Positions 49,620 through 58,615 of a DNA stretch of 64,000 bases are shown here, one piece after another. Each line of letters begins with the position of its first letter. Positions within the stretch are counted from its first letter, which is position 1. The notes under the pieces are model-generated. The model had not been told where the DNA came from, did no database searches, and was given only the letters and a program-made list of their open reading frames with translations. The translations under genes and the position numbers were made by a program. Source of the DNA: CAVVAE01 sp963746185 (GTDB lineage Bacteria; Actinomycetota; Actinomycetes; Propionibacteriales; Nocardioidaceae); assembly GCA_963746185.1 (NCBI GenBank), contig CAVVAE010000004.1, positions 496,001 to 560,000 on the forward strand, in the 5' to 3' direction.

Positions 49620-50431
49620 GGCACAGGCGGGCCAGCGGCGATCCGCTCGCGCACCTCGGCCATCCGCTCCGCGGAGTTGTGCGGCATCTCCCAGTTCGTC
49701 TCGAGCCACCAGGTTGCGCCGGCAGCGGCCCACTTCTCCACCTGCTCTGCTGCGGCGACTCGGTCTTCGGCCGGCGTCTGACCCTCGCTGATGAGGTCGA
49801 TCGGGCGCTCGGCATGCGCATCGAGCCAGTCCCGTACCTCGAGCATCGTGTCGGGTCCGGATTCGCCGTCGTACTGGGGAACGACGCCGTCGCAGCGCAA
49901 CACCCGTCGCATCGACTTCGGCCGCTGCCAGGCACCAACCACCCAGATGGGTATCTGCCCGCGGGGTTGTTGCAGCGCCTCCACCAGATCGGTCCGCTCG
50001 CACGCGTAGTCGTAGTGCCGACCGTGGTACTCCTGGCGACCAGCCCAGAGCTCGCGCATCAAGTCGATGCCTTCGTCCATCATGTCTGCCCGCGTGCGGA
50101 GGTCGAGGTCCTCACCCGTCAACGGCAGGTCGGTCGAGACGGCACCGACCCCGACCGTGAGGATCGCGCGGCCACCTGACAGCTCGTCGACGGTGGCGAC
50201 CTGGCTCGCCACCTTCCAAGGACGCCGCCACGGCAGCGGGGTCAACAGGGTGCCGAGCTTGACGCGTTCGGTGCGCGTCGCCATCGCTGCCAGCAGCGAC
50301 CAGGCGTCGACGCCGTATGCCGCCTCCCACACGAAGACGCCGTCCCAGCCCATCTCTTCCGCGAGCACTGCCTGTGCCAGCTGCTCCGACGCGCTTCCAC
50401 CAGGGAGGATCACTCCGGTCTTGATGCCCAT
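49610..50431 (-). CDS. LLM-class flavin-dependent oxidoreductase
   Basis: A 273-residue luciferase-like TIM-barrel protein that would use reduced flavin (FMN or F420). It has AEEMGWDGVFVWEAAYGVD, VKLGTLLTPLPWRRPWKVAS, ELSGGRAILTVGVGAV and a C-terminal ATWWLETNWEMP. The family is monooxygenase- or F420-reductase-like; the substrate is unknown. GGAGAGAAG precedes the ATG. Its last codons (Pro-Ser-Arg-stop) are encoded by the 41-bp repeat. Confidence 0.85.
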   Translation of the reverse strand: MGIKTGVILPGGSASEQLAQAVLAEEMGWDGVFVWEAAYGVDAWSLLAAMATRTERVKLGTLLTPLPWRRPWKVASQVATVDELSGGRAILTVGVGAVSTDLPLTGEDLDLRTRADMMDEGIDLMRELWAGRQEYHGRHYDYACERTDLVEALQQPRGQIPIWVVGAWQRPKSMRRVLRCDGVVPQYDGESGPDTMLEVRDWLDAHAERPIDLISEGQTPAEDRVAAAEQVEKWAAAGATWWLETNWEMPHNSAERMAEVRERIAAGPPVPSR

Positions 50432-50502
50432 CTTCTCTCCGAATCGTCTGAGTCGAGTCGGATCCGATTATGCGCACCGGGTCGGACAATTTTTGAGCCG
50501 CG

Positions 50503-51795
50503 TCACTCGATGCGGTCCAAGACGATGTCGCGACCCTCGGACTCGGCAGCGCCCTCTGACGCGATGTCGTAGGCGCCCTCGAGTGACTCCTCGGCGCGGG
50601 CGAACCGGTCAGGCTCGTCAGTCAGCAACGTCATCAGCGGTTGCCCCGCCTCGATGCGGTCCCCGGGCTTGGCGTGAAGTACGACGCCGGCTCCGGCCTG
50701 CACCGGGTCTTCCTTGCGAGCACGTCCCGCACCGAGACGCCAGGCCGCCGTACCCACGCTCAGCGCATCGAGGCGGGCCAACACGCCCGTAGCCGGAGCG
50801 GCCACGACCTGACTCTCGTTGGCCACGGGCAGAGGAGCGTCGGCATCGCCACCCTGCGCGGTGATCATCGCTCGCCAGACGTCCATCGCCGAACCATCAG
50901 CGAGCTTGTCCTGGGGATCGACGTCATCGCGCCCCGCGGCCGCGAGCATCTCGCGCGCCAGAGCCAGCGTCAGCTCGACGACGTCGGCCGGGCCGCCGCC
51001 GGCCAGCACGTCGAGCGACTCCTGCACTTCGATGGCGTTCCCGGCCGTGAGCCCAAGGGGTGTGCTCATGTCAGTCAGCAGCGCCACGGTCTTCACGCCG
51101 GCGTCGGTCCCGAGCTCGACCATGGTGCGCGCCAGCTCTCGGGCGGCGTCCAGGTCCTTCATGAACGCACCGGAGCCCACCTTGACGTCGAGCACGAGGG
51201 CGCCGGTCCCTTCGGCGATCTTCTTGCTCATGATCGACGTGGCGATGAGCGGAATCGCCTCGACTGTGCCGGTGACATCTCGCAGGGCATAGAGCTTCTT
51301 ATCGGCCGGCGCAAGGGTCGAGCCCGCGGCGCAGATCACCGCACCGACGCTTTCGAGCTGGCTGATCATCTCGTCGTACGTGAGGTCGCAGTTCCAGCCG
51401 GGAATGGACTCAAGCTTGTCGAGGGTGCCGCCGGTGTGGCCGAGGCCGCGGCCTGACAGCTGTGGAACGGCGACGCCACACGCCGCCACGAGAGGTGCCA
51501 GCGGAAGGGTGATCTTGTCGCCGACGCCACCGGTCGAGTGCTTGTCTGACGTCGGTCGCGAGAGCCTGGAGAAGTCCATCCGCTCGCCCGTGTCGATCAT
51601 CGCCTGGGTCCAGCGTCCGATCTCACGCCGGCTCATCCCGTTGAGCAGGATCGCCATCGCCAGAGCCGACATCTGCTCGTCGGCCACGACCCCTCGGGTG
51701 TACGCGTCGACGACCCAGTCGATCTGGCCGTCGGTCAGTTCCCCGCTATTTCGTTTCGTGACGATGACGTCTACTGCGTCGTATGCCTCAGCCAT
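50503..51795 (-). CDS. deoA: Thymidine phosphorylase
   Basis: DeoA cleaves thymidine/deoxyuridine to base and deoxyribose-1-phosphate. The 430-residue protein has the family signature SGRGLGHTGGTLDKLESIPG (about residues 116-135), the phosphate loop RPTSDKHSTGGVGDKITL and DVKVGSGAFMKD. Its start lies nine bases from the P450 stop, and TAGGTT, whose first three bases are that stop codon, lies six bases before the ATG. It may therefore be read both in the operon and from its own leaderless promoter. Confidence 0.95.
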   Translation of the reverse strand: MAEAYDAVDVIVTKRNSGELTDGQIDWVVDAYTRGVVADEQMSALAMAILLNGMSRREIGRWTQAMIDTGERMDFSRLSRPTSDKHSTGGVGDKITLPLAPLVAACGVAVPQLSGRGLGHTGGTLDKLESIPGWNCDLTYDEMISQLESVGAVICAAGSTLAPADKKLYALRDVTGTVEAIPLIATSIMSKKIAEGTGALVLDVKVGSGAFMKDLDAARELARTMVELGTDAGVKTVALLTDMSTPLGLTAGNAIEVQESLDVLAGGGPADVVELTLALAREMLAAAGRDDVDPQDKLADGSAMDVWRAMITAQGGDADAPLPVANESQVVAAPATGVLARLDALSVGTAAWRLGAGRARKEDPVQAGAGVVLHAKPGDRIEAGQPLMTLLTDEPDRFARAEESLEGAYDIASEGAAESEGRDIVLDRIE

Positions 51796-51801
51796 GGCGA
51801 C

Positions 51802-51807
51802 AACCTA
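51802..51807 (-). promoter_or_regulatory. -10 hexamer TAGGTT, internal leaderless start of deoA
   Basis: TAGGTT on the minus strand ends 6 bases before ATG 51795. Its TAG is also the P450 stop codon. Confidence 0.4.
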
Positions 51808-53022
51808 TCCGGCGGTTGACGTCGCGGCGACGGGTACGTCGCGGTAGCCGCGGAGCACGAACGTCGGCCTGCGGACCGGTTCTCGGGTCAGCGCCAGGTC
51901 GGGGTACGTCGACACCAACAGACTGAGTGACTCCGCGAGCTCGACGCGGGCCAGCGGCGCACCGAGACAGAAATGGACACCGGCGCCGAAGGCGAGATGC
52001 GGGTTGGGATCGCGTCCGACATCGAGAGCGTCAGCTCGGTCAAACACCTCCGGGTCACGGTTGGCCGCCCCCAGGAGCACGGCGACTTTCTCGCCGGCTC
52101 GAACCTGCACATCTCCCACCTCGACGTCCTGGGTCGCGGTCCGCTCGAAGAGCTGCAGCGCCGAGTCATACCGCAACATCTCTTCGACGACGGCGGTCAC
52201 CGCAACCTCACCGCGGACGACGCGCTGCCACTGCTCTGGCGCCTTGAGCAAGGCCACCAGTCCATTGCCGAAGACGTTCACCGAAGCCTCGTGGCCGGCG
52301 TTGAGCAGCAAGATCGCCGAAGCCAGCACCTCGTCGTCGGTCAACCCGTCGGCCCCCTCCTGCGCGCGCAACAGGTCGCTCAACAGGTCGTCTCGGAGGT
52401 CGGTACGACGCAGGGCGATCAGCTGCCGCATGTAGTCCGCAAACTCCTGGCTGGCCGACAGAGCACGCTGTTGGACGTCTTCGGAGATCGATGGCTCGTA
52501 CATCCGCACGATGGCTTGCGACCACTCACGAAGGGACGCGAAGTCCTCGGTCGGTGCGCCCAACAGCTCCGCGATGACGAGCACCGGCAACGGCTCGGCG
52601 AAGTCTGCGAGCGCGTCGAAGGAGTCGCCGTCCACGTTGCTCAACAGCTCTCGGCCGATCGCCTGCACGCGTGGACGCATCCGTTCGATGTGGCCGCGGG
52701 CAAAAGCCGCTGACACCTTGCGCCGTAACCGCGTGTGGTTCGGCGGCTCGCTCTCCATCATCTGGTTGCGGTGCAGCACGTTGAACGGTTCGAACGCGTC
52801 TCGTGGATCGCGGTCGTGCCAGATTCGACCGAGCCGACGGTCGCGGAGCGCCTGGCTGCAGGCGGCGTGGCTGACGATCAACCAGGTCTGGCTTGGCTGG
52901 TGCCATCCGACCGAGCCACGCTCACGCTCGACATCGAACGCGGGATAGGGGTCGGCGACAAACGCCGGATCTGCCAGGTCGAGCCCACTGTGGCGTTGCC
53001 GAGTCATCGGCTCGTCAGACAT
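51805..53022 (-). CDS. Cytochrome P450
   Basis: A 405-residue soluble bacterial P450. It has the oxygen-binding I-helix segment ILLLNAGHEASVN (Ser in place of the usual Thr), the K-helix ExxR in VVEEMLRYDS, and the heme loop FGAGVHFCLGAPLARVE (Cys about 351). It needs ferredoxin partners; none is adjacent. Its start lies inside the cdd 3' end (8-base overlap), and deoA follows after nine bases. Lying within a nucleoside uptake and catabolism operon, it may oxidise a modified nucleoside or base; this is inferred from position only. Confidence 0.92.
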   Translation of the reverse strand: MSDEPMTRQRHSGLDLADPAFVADPYPAFDVERERGSVGWHQPSQTWLIVSHAACSQALRDRRLGRIWHDRDPRDAFEPFNVLHRNQMMESEPPNHTRLRRKVSAAFARGHIERMRPRVQAIGRELLSNVDGDSFDALADFAEPLPVLVIAELLGAPTEDFASLREWSQAIVRMYEPSISEDVQQRALSASQEFADYMRQLIALRRTDLRDDLLSDLLRAQEGADGLTDDEVLASAILLLNAGHEASVNVFGNGLVALLKAPEQWQRVVRGEVAVTAVVEEMLRYDSALQLFERTATQDVEVGDVQVRAGEKVAVLLGAANRDPEVFDRADALDVGRDPNPHLAFGAGVHFCLGAPLARVELAESLSLLVSTYPDLALTREPVRRPTFVLRGYRDVPVAATSTAG

Positions 53023-53416
53023 TCCTCAGGTTGTCCGCGCCGAACGCGTCCGGAAGCACCTCACGCATTTCTTTGACCCCGTTCGCCGTCGCGAGCTGGC
53101 AGCTCGGACCGCCGTTCTCCCACAGCAGCTGGCGACAGCGGCCACATGGCATCAGTGGATTGCCGTTTCGGTCGACGCAGGCGACCGCGACGAGTCGGCC
53201 GCCACCGGTCGCATGCAAGGCCGACACCAGCCCACACTCGGCGCAGAGGCCGACGCCGTACGCCGCGTTCTCGACATTGCAGCCCACGACGACCCGGCCG
53301 TCGTCGACGAGTCCGGCAGCGCCCACCTGGAAGTTGGAGTACGGCGCATACGCGTTGCGCATGGCGTCCGTGGCCAGGGCGCTGAGCTGCTTCCAGTCGA
53401 CAGGCTCGGCGCTCAT
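53015..53416 (-). CDS. cdd: Cytidine deaminase
   Basis: Cdd deaminates (deoxy)cytidine to (deoxy)uridine. The 133-residue homotetrameric type shows AYAPYSNFQVGAAGLVDDGR, GCNVENAAYGVGLCAECGLV (Cys-Ala-Glu with zinc ligand and proton shuttle) and MPCGRCRQLL (two zinc cysteines). Its start overlaps the permease stop by one base (TGATG), and the P450 start overlaps its own end. Deoxyuridine formed here is a DeoA substrate. Confidence 0.95.
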   Translation of the reverse strand: MSAEPVDWKQLSALATDAMRNAYAPYSNFQVGAAGLVDDGRVVVGCNVENAAYGVGLCAECGLVSALHATGGGRLVAVACVDRNGNPLMPCGRCRQLLWENGGPSCQLATANGVKEMREVLPDAFGADNLRNV

Positions 53417-54672
53417 CAGATCGACTGACCACGTCGGTAGCGAAGGCCGTCAGCTGCCGGCATCCGGAGCCGCTGGGCCGCCAGCGCCAACACCAGCAGC
53501 GTGGCGATGTAAGGCGTCATACCAGCGAATTCCTTCGGCACGGTGTCTGTCGTGAGGAACCACGCCAGGAAGCCCAGGCCCATGATTCCCAAGACGGCGG
53601 CGGTCGTCTTCTTGCCCTGGCGAAGCCGCCACAGGGCCAAGCCCACCAGGACGAGGCCGACCACGAGGAGCAAGGCGTGGACGGACGTCGAGTCACGCAG
53701 CTGCAGGCTGTCGGTGTAGCCGAAGAGCAGGGCACCCGCCGCGGTGCCACCTGGTCGCCAGTTGCCGAAAATCATGGCGGCAAGGCCGATATATCCACGA
53801 CCACCGGTCTGCCCCGTGGTGAACCCGCTCGACGACACGAGAGCGAGAAACGCTCCTCCGATGCCGGCCAGGGCGCCCGACACGACAACGGCCGCGTACT
53901 TGTAGCGGTAGACGTTGACGCCGAGGCTCTCGGCGGCACCGGGGTTCTCGCCGCACGACCTCAGCCGCAGACCGAACGAGGTCCGCCACAGGATCCACGC
54001 CGTCGCGATCACGATGGCCGCCACGAACAACACCATCACCGACATCTCGGTCGTGATCGCGGCGATGAACGCGGCGATGTCCGACACCACGAACCAGTGT
54101 TTGTTCGCGATGTCGGTGGCCAAGTCGGAGACACCGGGAACCGTGATCCGGCTGGGTGAGTCCAGCCCGGTGAGCTGCTTGATGCCGCCACCTTCGAGGT
54201 CCTTGAAGTACGCCTCGGCGAGGAACTTCGCGGCGCCGAGGCCGATGATGTTGATCGCGACACCGGAGACGATGTGGTCGACGCCGAACGTCACGGTCGC
54301 GAGGGCGTGAAGCAGGCCGCCGACGGCGCCGAGAAGTGCTCCGCCGAGGATGCCCATCCACGGCCCGTAGTAGTAGGCGAAGTACGCCGCGCCCCAGGTG
54401 CCGAGGATCATCTGTCCCTCGAGACCGATGTTGACGACGCCGGCGCGCTCACTCCACAGACCGCCCATCGCGGCCATCAAGATCGGGCAGGTCGCGATCA
54501 TCGCGGCCCGGATCGTGCCGGCCGAGTCGATGCCTTGGGCGTCGGTGAGAACGCGCACCAGCGATACGACGACGATTCCAGCGAAACCGATGTACAGCCA
54601 GGCGTGCTGGATCTGTCGGGCCCGCATGAACCGGGCCTCGGGGGTGGGAGGGGTCTTGGTCGTCGTACTCAT
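53416..54672 (-). CDS. Nucleoside ABC transporter permease (second permease)
   Basis: A 418-residue integral membrane permease of the BPD_transp_2 family (purine/nucleoside BMP-type importers). About eight to ten hydrophobic segments are seen, with AAMGGLWSERAGVVNIGLEG near residue 70, the conserved start of the transport domain, and NPGAAESLGVNVYRYKYAAV. It pairs with the permease at 54669-55772, whose stop its start overlaps by four bases. Confidence 0.92.
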   Translation of the reverse strand: MSTTTKTPPTPEARFMRARQIQHAWLYIGFAGIVVVSLVRVLTDAQGIDSAGTIRAAMIATCPILMAAMGGLWSERAGVVNIGLEGQMILGTWGAAYFAYYYGPWMGILGGALLGAVGGLLHALATVTFGVDHIVSGVAINIIGLGAAKFLAEAYFKDLEGGGIKQLTGLDSPSRITVPGVSDLATDIANKHWFVVSDIAAFIAAITTEMSVMVLFVAAIVIATAWILWRTSFGLRLRSCGENPGAAESLGVNVYRYKYAAVVVSGALAGIGGAFLALVSSSGFTTGQTGGRGYIGLAAMIFGNWRPGGTAAGALLFGYTDSLQLRDSTSVHALLLVVGLVLVGLALWRLRQGKKTTAAVLGIMGLGFLAWFLTTDTVPKEFAGMTPYIATLLVLALAAQRLRMPAADGLRYRRGQSI

Positions 54673-55772
54673 GACGTCACCGCCTCCTCCTTGCGCGACG
54701 GATCCTGGGCTGCGAGCTTCTGGGCGACGTTGCGCTGCTCGAGCTTGGCTCGATAGCGACCGACCACTTCATACGCGACGACCACGGTCAGCACGATGAC
54801 ACCCTGGGTGATCTGGACGACGTTGACCGAGATGTCGGTCTCGAGGGTGAGTCGGTTGGACTGCTCGTTGAGGAACGCAAACAGCACGGCACCGAAGATG
54901 ATCCCGACCGGCTGGTTTCGGCCGAGCAACGCGACTGCGATGCCGGTGAAACCCAGCCCCGCCTGGAAGGCCGTCCCGTAGGAATGTGCGGAACCGTAGA
55001 ACGACGGCATCCAGATCAGTCCGGCGATCCCGCCGGAGATGAGCATCGAGACGACGACCATCTTGTTGACGTTGACGCCGCTCGCGACGGCCGCGGTCTG
55101 CGACATCCCGGTGGCGCGGAGGTCGAACCCGAACCGGGTCTTGTTGAGGAGCACCCAGAAGGCCACCCCCAGCACGACGGCGAGCACTGCCAACGTCCAG
55201 ATCGCACCGTCTGCCTCCGTGAAGGGCACCCAGCCGCCCAGCTGGCTGCTCTCGGGAATCACCTTGCTGCGCACACCGTTGCCCTCGTGCACGCCGTACT
55301 TGTTCAGCAGGTAGCCGACGAGAGTGACCGCGATGGCGTTCAGCATGATCGTGGAGATGACCTCGCTGACCCCGCGGGTGACCTTGAGCAGACCCGCGAT
55401 CCCCGCCCAGGCGGCGCCTACGACGACCGCGAGGATGAGCGGTATGACGACGTTGAGCAGTCCCGGGAAGAACGCCGCACCGGCGAGCGTCGCCGCTGCG
55501 TAGGACGCCAGCAAGTACTGGCCCTCGACGCCGATGTTGAAGAGGTTCATCCGGAAGCCGATCGCCGCGGCCAATGCGGAGATGTAGATCAGCGATGTCT
55601 GGTTGATGATGTTGACCACGGCGCGGTCCCGCGGCTTGGAGATGATGACGTTCCAGAAGTCACTCGCCGCGTTGCCCGACAGCGTGATGACGATGCTCGT
55701 GATGATCATGGCCACCGCAATAGCAATGACCGGCGCGAGCAGGCTGGAACCTATGCGGCGGAGAGTGTTCAT
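54669..55772 (-). CDS. Nucleoside ABC transporter permease (first permease)
   Basis: A 367-residue membrane protein of the same permease family: AAAIGFRMNLFNIGVEGQYL near the N-terminal transport signature, GFDLRATGMSQTAAVASGVN as the coupling-type loop, and about eight hydrophobic segments. Its start overlaps the ATPase gene stop by four bases and its stop overlaps the second permease start by four bases. Confidence 0.92.
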   Translation of the reverse strand: MNTLRRIGSSLLAPVIAIAVAMIITSIVITLSGNAASDFWNVIISKPRDRAVVNIINQTSLIYISALAAAIGFRMNLFNIGVEGQYLLASYAAATLAGAAFFPGLLNVVIPLILAVVVGAAWAGIAGLLKVTRGVSEVISTIMLNAIAVTLVGYLLNKYGVHEGNGVRSKVIPESSQLGGWVPFTEADGAIWTLAVLAVVLGVAFWVLLNKTRFGFDLRATGMSQTAAVASGVNVNKMVVVSMLISGGIAGLIWMPSFYGSAHSYGTAFQAGLGFTGIAVALLGRNQPVGIIFGAVLFAFLNEQSNRLTLETDISVNVVQITQGVIVLTVVVAYEVVGRYRAKLEQRNVAQKLAAQDPSRKEEAVTS

Positions 55773-57304
55773 GCGACGTCCTCGTCCCCACCGGTCATGG
55801 CCGAGCCGAGATCTTGAGGCGTGACCGACTGCGGGTCGAACTCACCAACCAACCGACCCCGGAGGATGACCTCGATCCGGTCGGACAGCCCAATCAGCTC
55901 ATCGAGGTCGGCGGAGATCAACAGCACCGCCAGCCCGGCGCGACGGGCCGCCTTGATGTGGCCCCAGATCGCCGCCTGAGCACCGACATCGACACCTCGC
56001 GTCGGGTGGGAGGCGATCAGCAGCACGGGGTCGCCGCTCATCTCGCGGCCGACGATCAGCTTTTGCTGGTTCCCGCCTGACAGAGCGCGGGAAATCGTGT
56101 CGATGCTCGGAGTGCGGACGTCGTACTCCTTGACGATCCGGGCGGTGTCTGCGCGAGCGCCGCCTCGGTCGATCCAGGGTCCCTTCACGGACGGCGCCTG
56201 CGTCTGGTGGCCGAGGATCCGGTTCTCCCAGAGCGGTGAGTCGAGCAGCAGCCCGTGTCGGTGCCGATCCTCCGGGATATAGCCGATGCCCGCCTCACGT
56301 CGCGCCCGGGTTCCCCAACTGGTCATGGCCTGGTCACCGAGGCTGATCTGACCGGCCGTGGGTTTGCGCATACCCATCACGGTTTCGACCAGCTCAGCTT
56401 GGCCGTTTCCTTCAACGCCGGCGATGCCCAGCACTTCACCGCGGTGAATCGTGAACGTCACGTCCGTCAGCAGGTTGCGGCCGAACTCGTCGGTGAGGGT
56501 GATCTGCTCCAGCACGAGCTGGGGCTCATCGGTGACAGTGGACTCTTCGGTCTCCGGAGAGGGCAGCTCGGAGCCAACCATCAGCTCCGCGAGCTGGCGC
56601 TTCGTGATCGACCCGGGCTTGGCGGATCCGACCGTCGTACCTCGTCTCATCACCGTGATGTCGTCGGCGATCGCGAGGACTTCGTCGAGCTTGTGGGAGA
56701 TGAACAAGATCGTGTGGCCCTCGGCCTTGAGGTCACGCAGGTTGGCGAACAACGCCTCGACCTCTTGTGGCACGAGCACCGCGGTGGGCTCGTCGAGGAT
56801 GACGATCTCGGCCCCGCGATAGAGGACTTTGAGAATCTCCACGCGCTGTCGGTCACCGACGCCGAGAACCTCCACAAGGGCGTCAGGATCGAGGCCGAAG
56901 CCGTACTTCGAGGAGATCTCCTTGACTGTCTTGCGGGCGTCATCTCCGATGCCGTGCTGCTTCTCTGCGCCGAGCACGACATTCTCGAGGACTGTCAGGT
57001 TGTCGGCGAGCATGAAGTGCTGGAAGACCATCCCGATGCCATGGCTGATGGCGTCGGTGGGCGAGTGGAACGTGACTTCTTCCCCGTTGACGACGATTGT
57101 GCCGTCGTCAGGCTTTTGCACGCCGTAAAGGATCTTCATCAGCGTTGACTTGCCGGCGCCGTTCTCGCCGATCAGGGCGTGGACCGTGCCTTTGGTGATC
57201 GTGATGTCGACGTCATGGTTGGCGATCACGCCAGGGAAGCGTTTACCGATCCCCCCGAGCTCCACCGCGGAGGAGGTGGTGTCGCGGGTCGCCGTCGCAG
57301 TCAT
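55769..57304 (-). CDS. Nucleoside ABC transporter ATP-binding protein (double ABC)
   Basis: A 511-residue protein with two ABC domains in tandem. Domain 1 has Walker A GENGAGKST, a degenerate signature LGVGDRQRVEILK and Walker B AEIVILDEPTAVL. Domain 2 has the atypical P-loop IAGVEGNGQAELVETVMG and signature LSGGNQQKLIVGREM. This is the RbsA/NupO-like pattern of sugar and nucleoside importers. ATG 57304 has GAGGGAG upstream; the frame extends 28 codons further without family likeness. It leads the permease-permease-cdd-P450-deoA run. Confidence 0.93.
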   Translation of the reverse strand: MTATATRDTTSSAVELGGIGKRFPGVIANHDVDITITKGTVHALIGENGAGKSTLMKILYGVQKPDDGTIVVNGEEVTFHSPTDAISHGIGMVFQHFMLADNLTVLENVVLGAEKQHGIGDDARKTVKEISSKYGFGLDPDALVEVLGVGDRQRVEILKVLYRGAEIVILDEPTAVLVPQEVEALFANLRDLKAEGHTILFISHKLDEVLAIADDITVMRRGTTVGSAKPGSITKRQLAELMVGSELPSPETEESTVTDEPQLVLEQITLTDEFGRNLLTDVTFTIHRGEVLGIAGVEGNGQAELVETVMGMRKPTAGQISLGDQAMTSWGTRARREAGIGYIPEDRHRHGLLLDSPLWENRILGHQTQAPSVKGPWIDRGGARADTARIVKEYDVRTPSIDTISRALSGGNQQKLIVGREMSGDPVLLIASHPTRGVDVGAQAAIWGHIKAARRAGLAVLLISADLDELIGLSDRIEVILRGRLVGEFDPQSVTPQDLGSAMTGGDEDVA

Positions 57305-57351
57305 GAAATCTCCCTCAACGCGGATGACCGATGATGACAGATAGAGCACGA

Positions 57352-57384
57352 GCCCGGGACGAACGCTACCGCGAAGTCCCGGGC
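57352..57384 (-). terminator. Stem-loop between binding-protein and ABC genes
   Basis: GCCCGGGAC (57352-57360) and GTCCCGGGC (57376-57384) form a perfect 9-bp stem with a 15-base loop. There is no T-run. It lies between the binding-protein gene and the ATPase gene, where partial termination or RNA stabilisation would give more binding protein than transporter. Confidence 0.55.
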
Positions 57385-57412
57385 CCATGTCCTACTAGGT
57401 GCTACAGCCTCG

Positions 57413-58492
57413 TTACGGCGCCGTGGGCACCTTGATGTCGCCGTTGCTGATCTGGTCAGCGAAGCCGTCGATGTCACCGGTGATGTCGTCGATGAAACCG
57501 CCCGACGTGGCGTAGCCCACACCATCGTGCGCCAGGTCGTAGACCTGGTAGCTGACAAGTGCCTTGCCATCCGCAACTGACGAGACCATGTCGAAGGTCG
57601 CCGTGTCCACCCGCTTCAGCATCGAGGTGAGGATGTGCGGCTGCTGCTCCTTGGACGCCGTCAGGTACTGGTCGGAGTCGACACCGATCGCCCACATGCC
57701 CTCGCCTGCGTCAACTGCCGCGTCGAAGACACCGGAGCCCGAGGCACCGGCTGCGTGGTAGACGATGTCAGCACCGTCGTCATACATTCCGGTCGCGGCG
57801 GCCTTGCCACCGGCCGGGTCACCGAAGCCGGACAGGTCCGACTCCTCGATGTACTTGACGTCGACGGTGATGTTGGGGTCGACCTCCGCCACACCGGCAA
57901 CGAAACCGGCTTCGAACTTCTTGATCAGGTCGTTGTGCACGCCACCCACGAAGCCGACGTGGTCGGTCTCGGTCTTTTCAGCGGCGGCGACACCGACGAG
58001 GAAGGAGCCCTCGTTCTCGGCGAAGCCCAGGTAGGCAACGTTGTCGTTCGGCTCGTCGTCGGGGTCGAAACCGTCGACGACGGCAAAGCTGAGATCGGTG
58101 TAGTCAGGAGCCACCGCGTTCACGGCGTCGCTGTAGGCGAAGCCGACGGCAATGATCGGGTTGTAGCCGCCCTCGGCCATCTGGCGAAGCCGGTCTTCGC
58201 GGGCCGACTCGGGCTCGCCGTCCTGAGCTTCACCCTCAGTGCAGGTGGCACCGAGGTCTTCAACGGCCTTGGCCATGCCCGTGGCCGCGGAGTCGTTGAA
58301 CGAGTGGTCACCCTGGCCACCCACGTCGTACGCGAGTCCAACCTTGGGACCGTCGCCGCTTGCGGCGTCGCAATCCAAGCCCGTGGACGTATCGCTTGTG
58401 TTGTCGTCTGATTTATCGTCATCCTTGGCGCATCCGGCCAAGGCGAGAGAGGCAGCCGCTACAACTACCAGGATCTTGGTCGAACGACGCAA
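57413..58492 (-). CDS. BMP-family nucleoside-binding lipoprotein
   Basis: The extracellular binding subunit of the importer. The 359-residue precursor has a short basic start, a hydrophobic stretch and the lipobox LALAGC at about residues 16-21, then an acidic linker. The BMP/periplasmic-binding fold follows: GPKVGLAYDVGGQGDHSFND, NPIIAVGFAYSDAV, HVGFVGGVHNDLIKKFEAGF and WAIGVDSDQYL. TTG 58492 was chosen because AAGGAG lies five bases upstream and gives a normal signal peptide; an ATG at 58537 is in frame. Purine or pyrimidine nucleosides are the likely ligand. Confidence 0.92.
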   Translation of the reverse strand: MRRSTKILVVVAAASLALAGCAKDDDKSDDNTSDTSTGLDCDAASGDGPKVGLAYDVGGQGDHSFNDSAATGMAKAVEDLGATCTEGEAQDGEPESAREDRLRQMAEGGYNPIIAVGFAYSDAVNAVAPDYTDLSFAVVDGFDPDDEPNDNVAYLGFAENEGSFLVGVAAAEKTETDHVGFVGGVHNDLIKKFEAGFVAGVAEVDPNITVDVKYIEESDLSGFGDPAGGKAAATGMYDDGADIVYHAAGASGSGVFDAAVDAGEGMWAIGVDSDQYLTASKEQQPHILTSMLKRVDTATFDMVSSVADGKALVSYQVYDLAHDGVGYATSGGFIDDITGDIDGFADQISNGDIKVPTAP

Positions 58493-58578
58493 GATGACTC
58501 CTTCCACCCGGCGTGCAGCGAGAGATTCGGCACGCATCGGACGGATCTTAGACCAGGCGGGGATTTCTGGGTTGTAGA

Positions 58579-58600
58579 CGACGCCGCTGGGGAGGCGTCG
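58579..58600 (-). terminator. Probable terminator hairpin after the amidohydrolase gene
   Basis: CGACGCC (58579-58585) and GGCGTCG (58594-58600) form a perfect 7-bp stem with an 8-base loop, 15 bases past the amidohydrolase stop on the same strand and before the binding-protein gene. No T-run follows, so confidence is limited. Confidence 0.4.
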
Positions 58601-58615
58601 ATACCCGTTTGTGAC

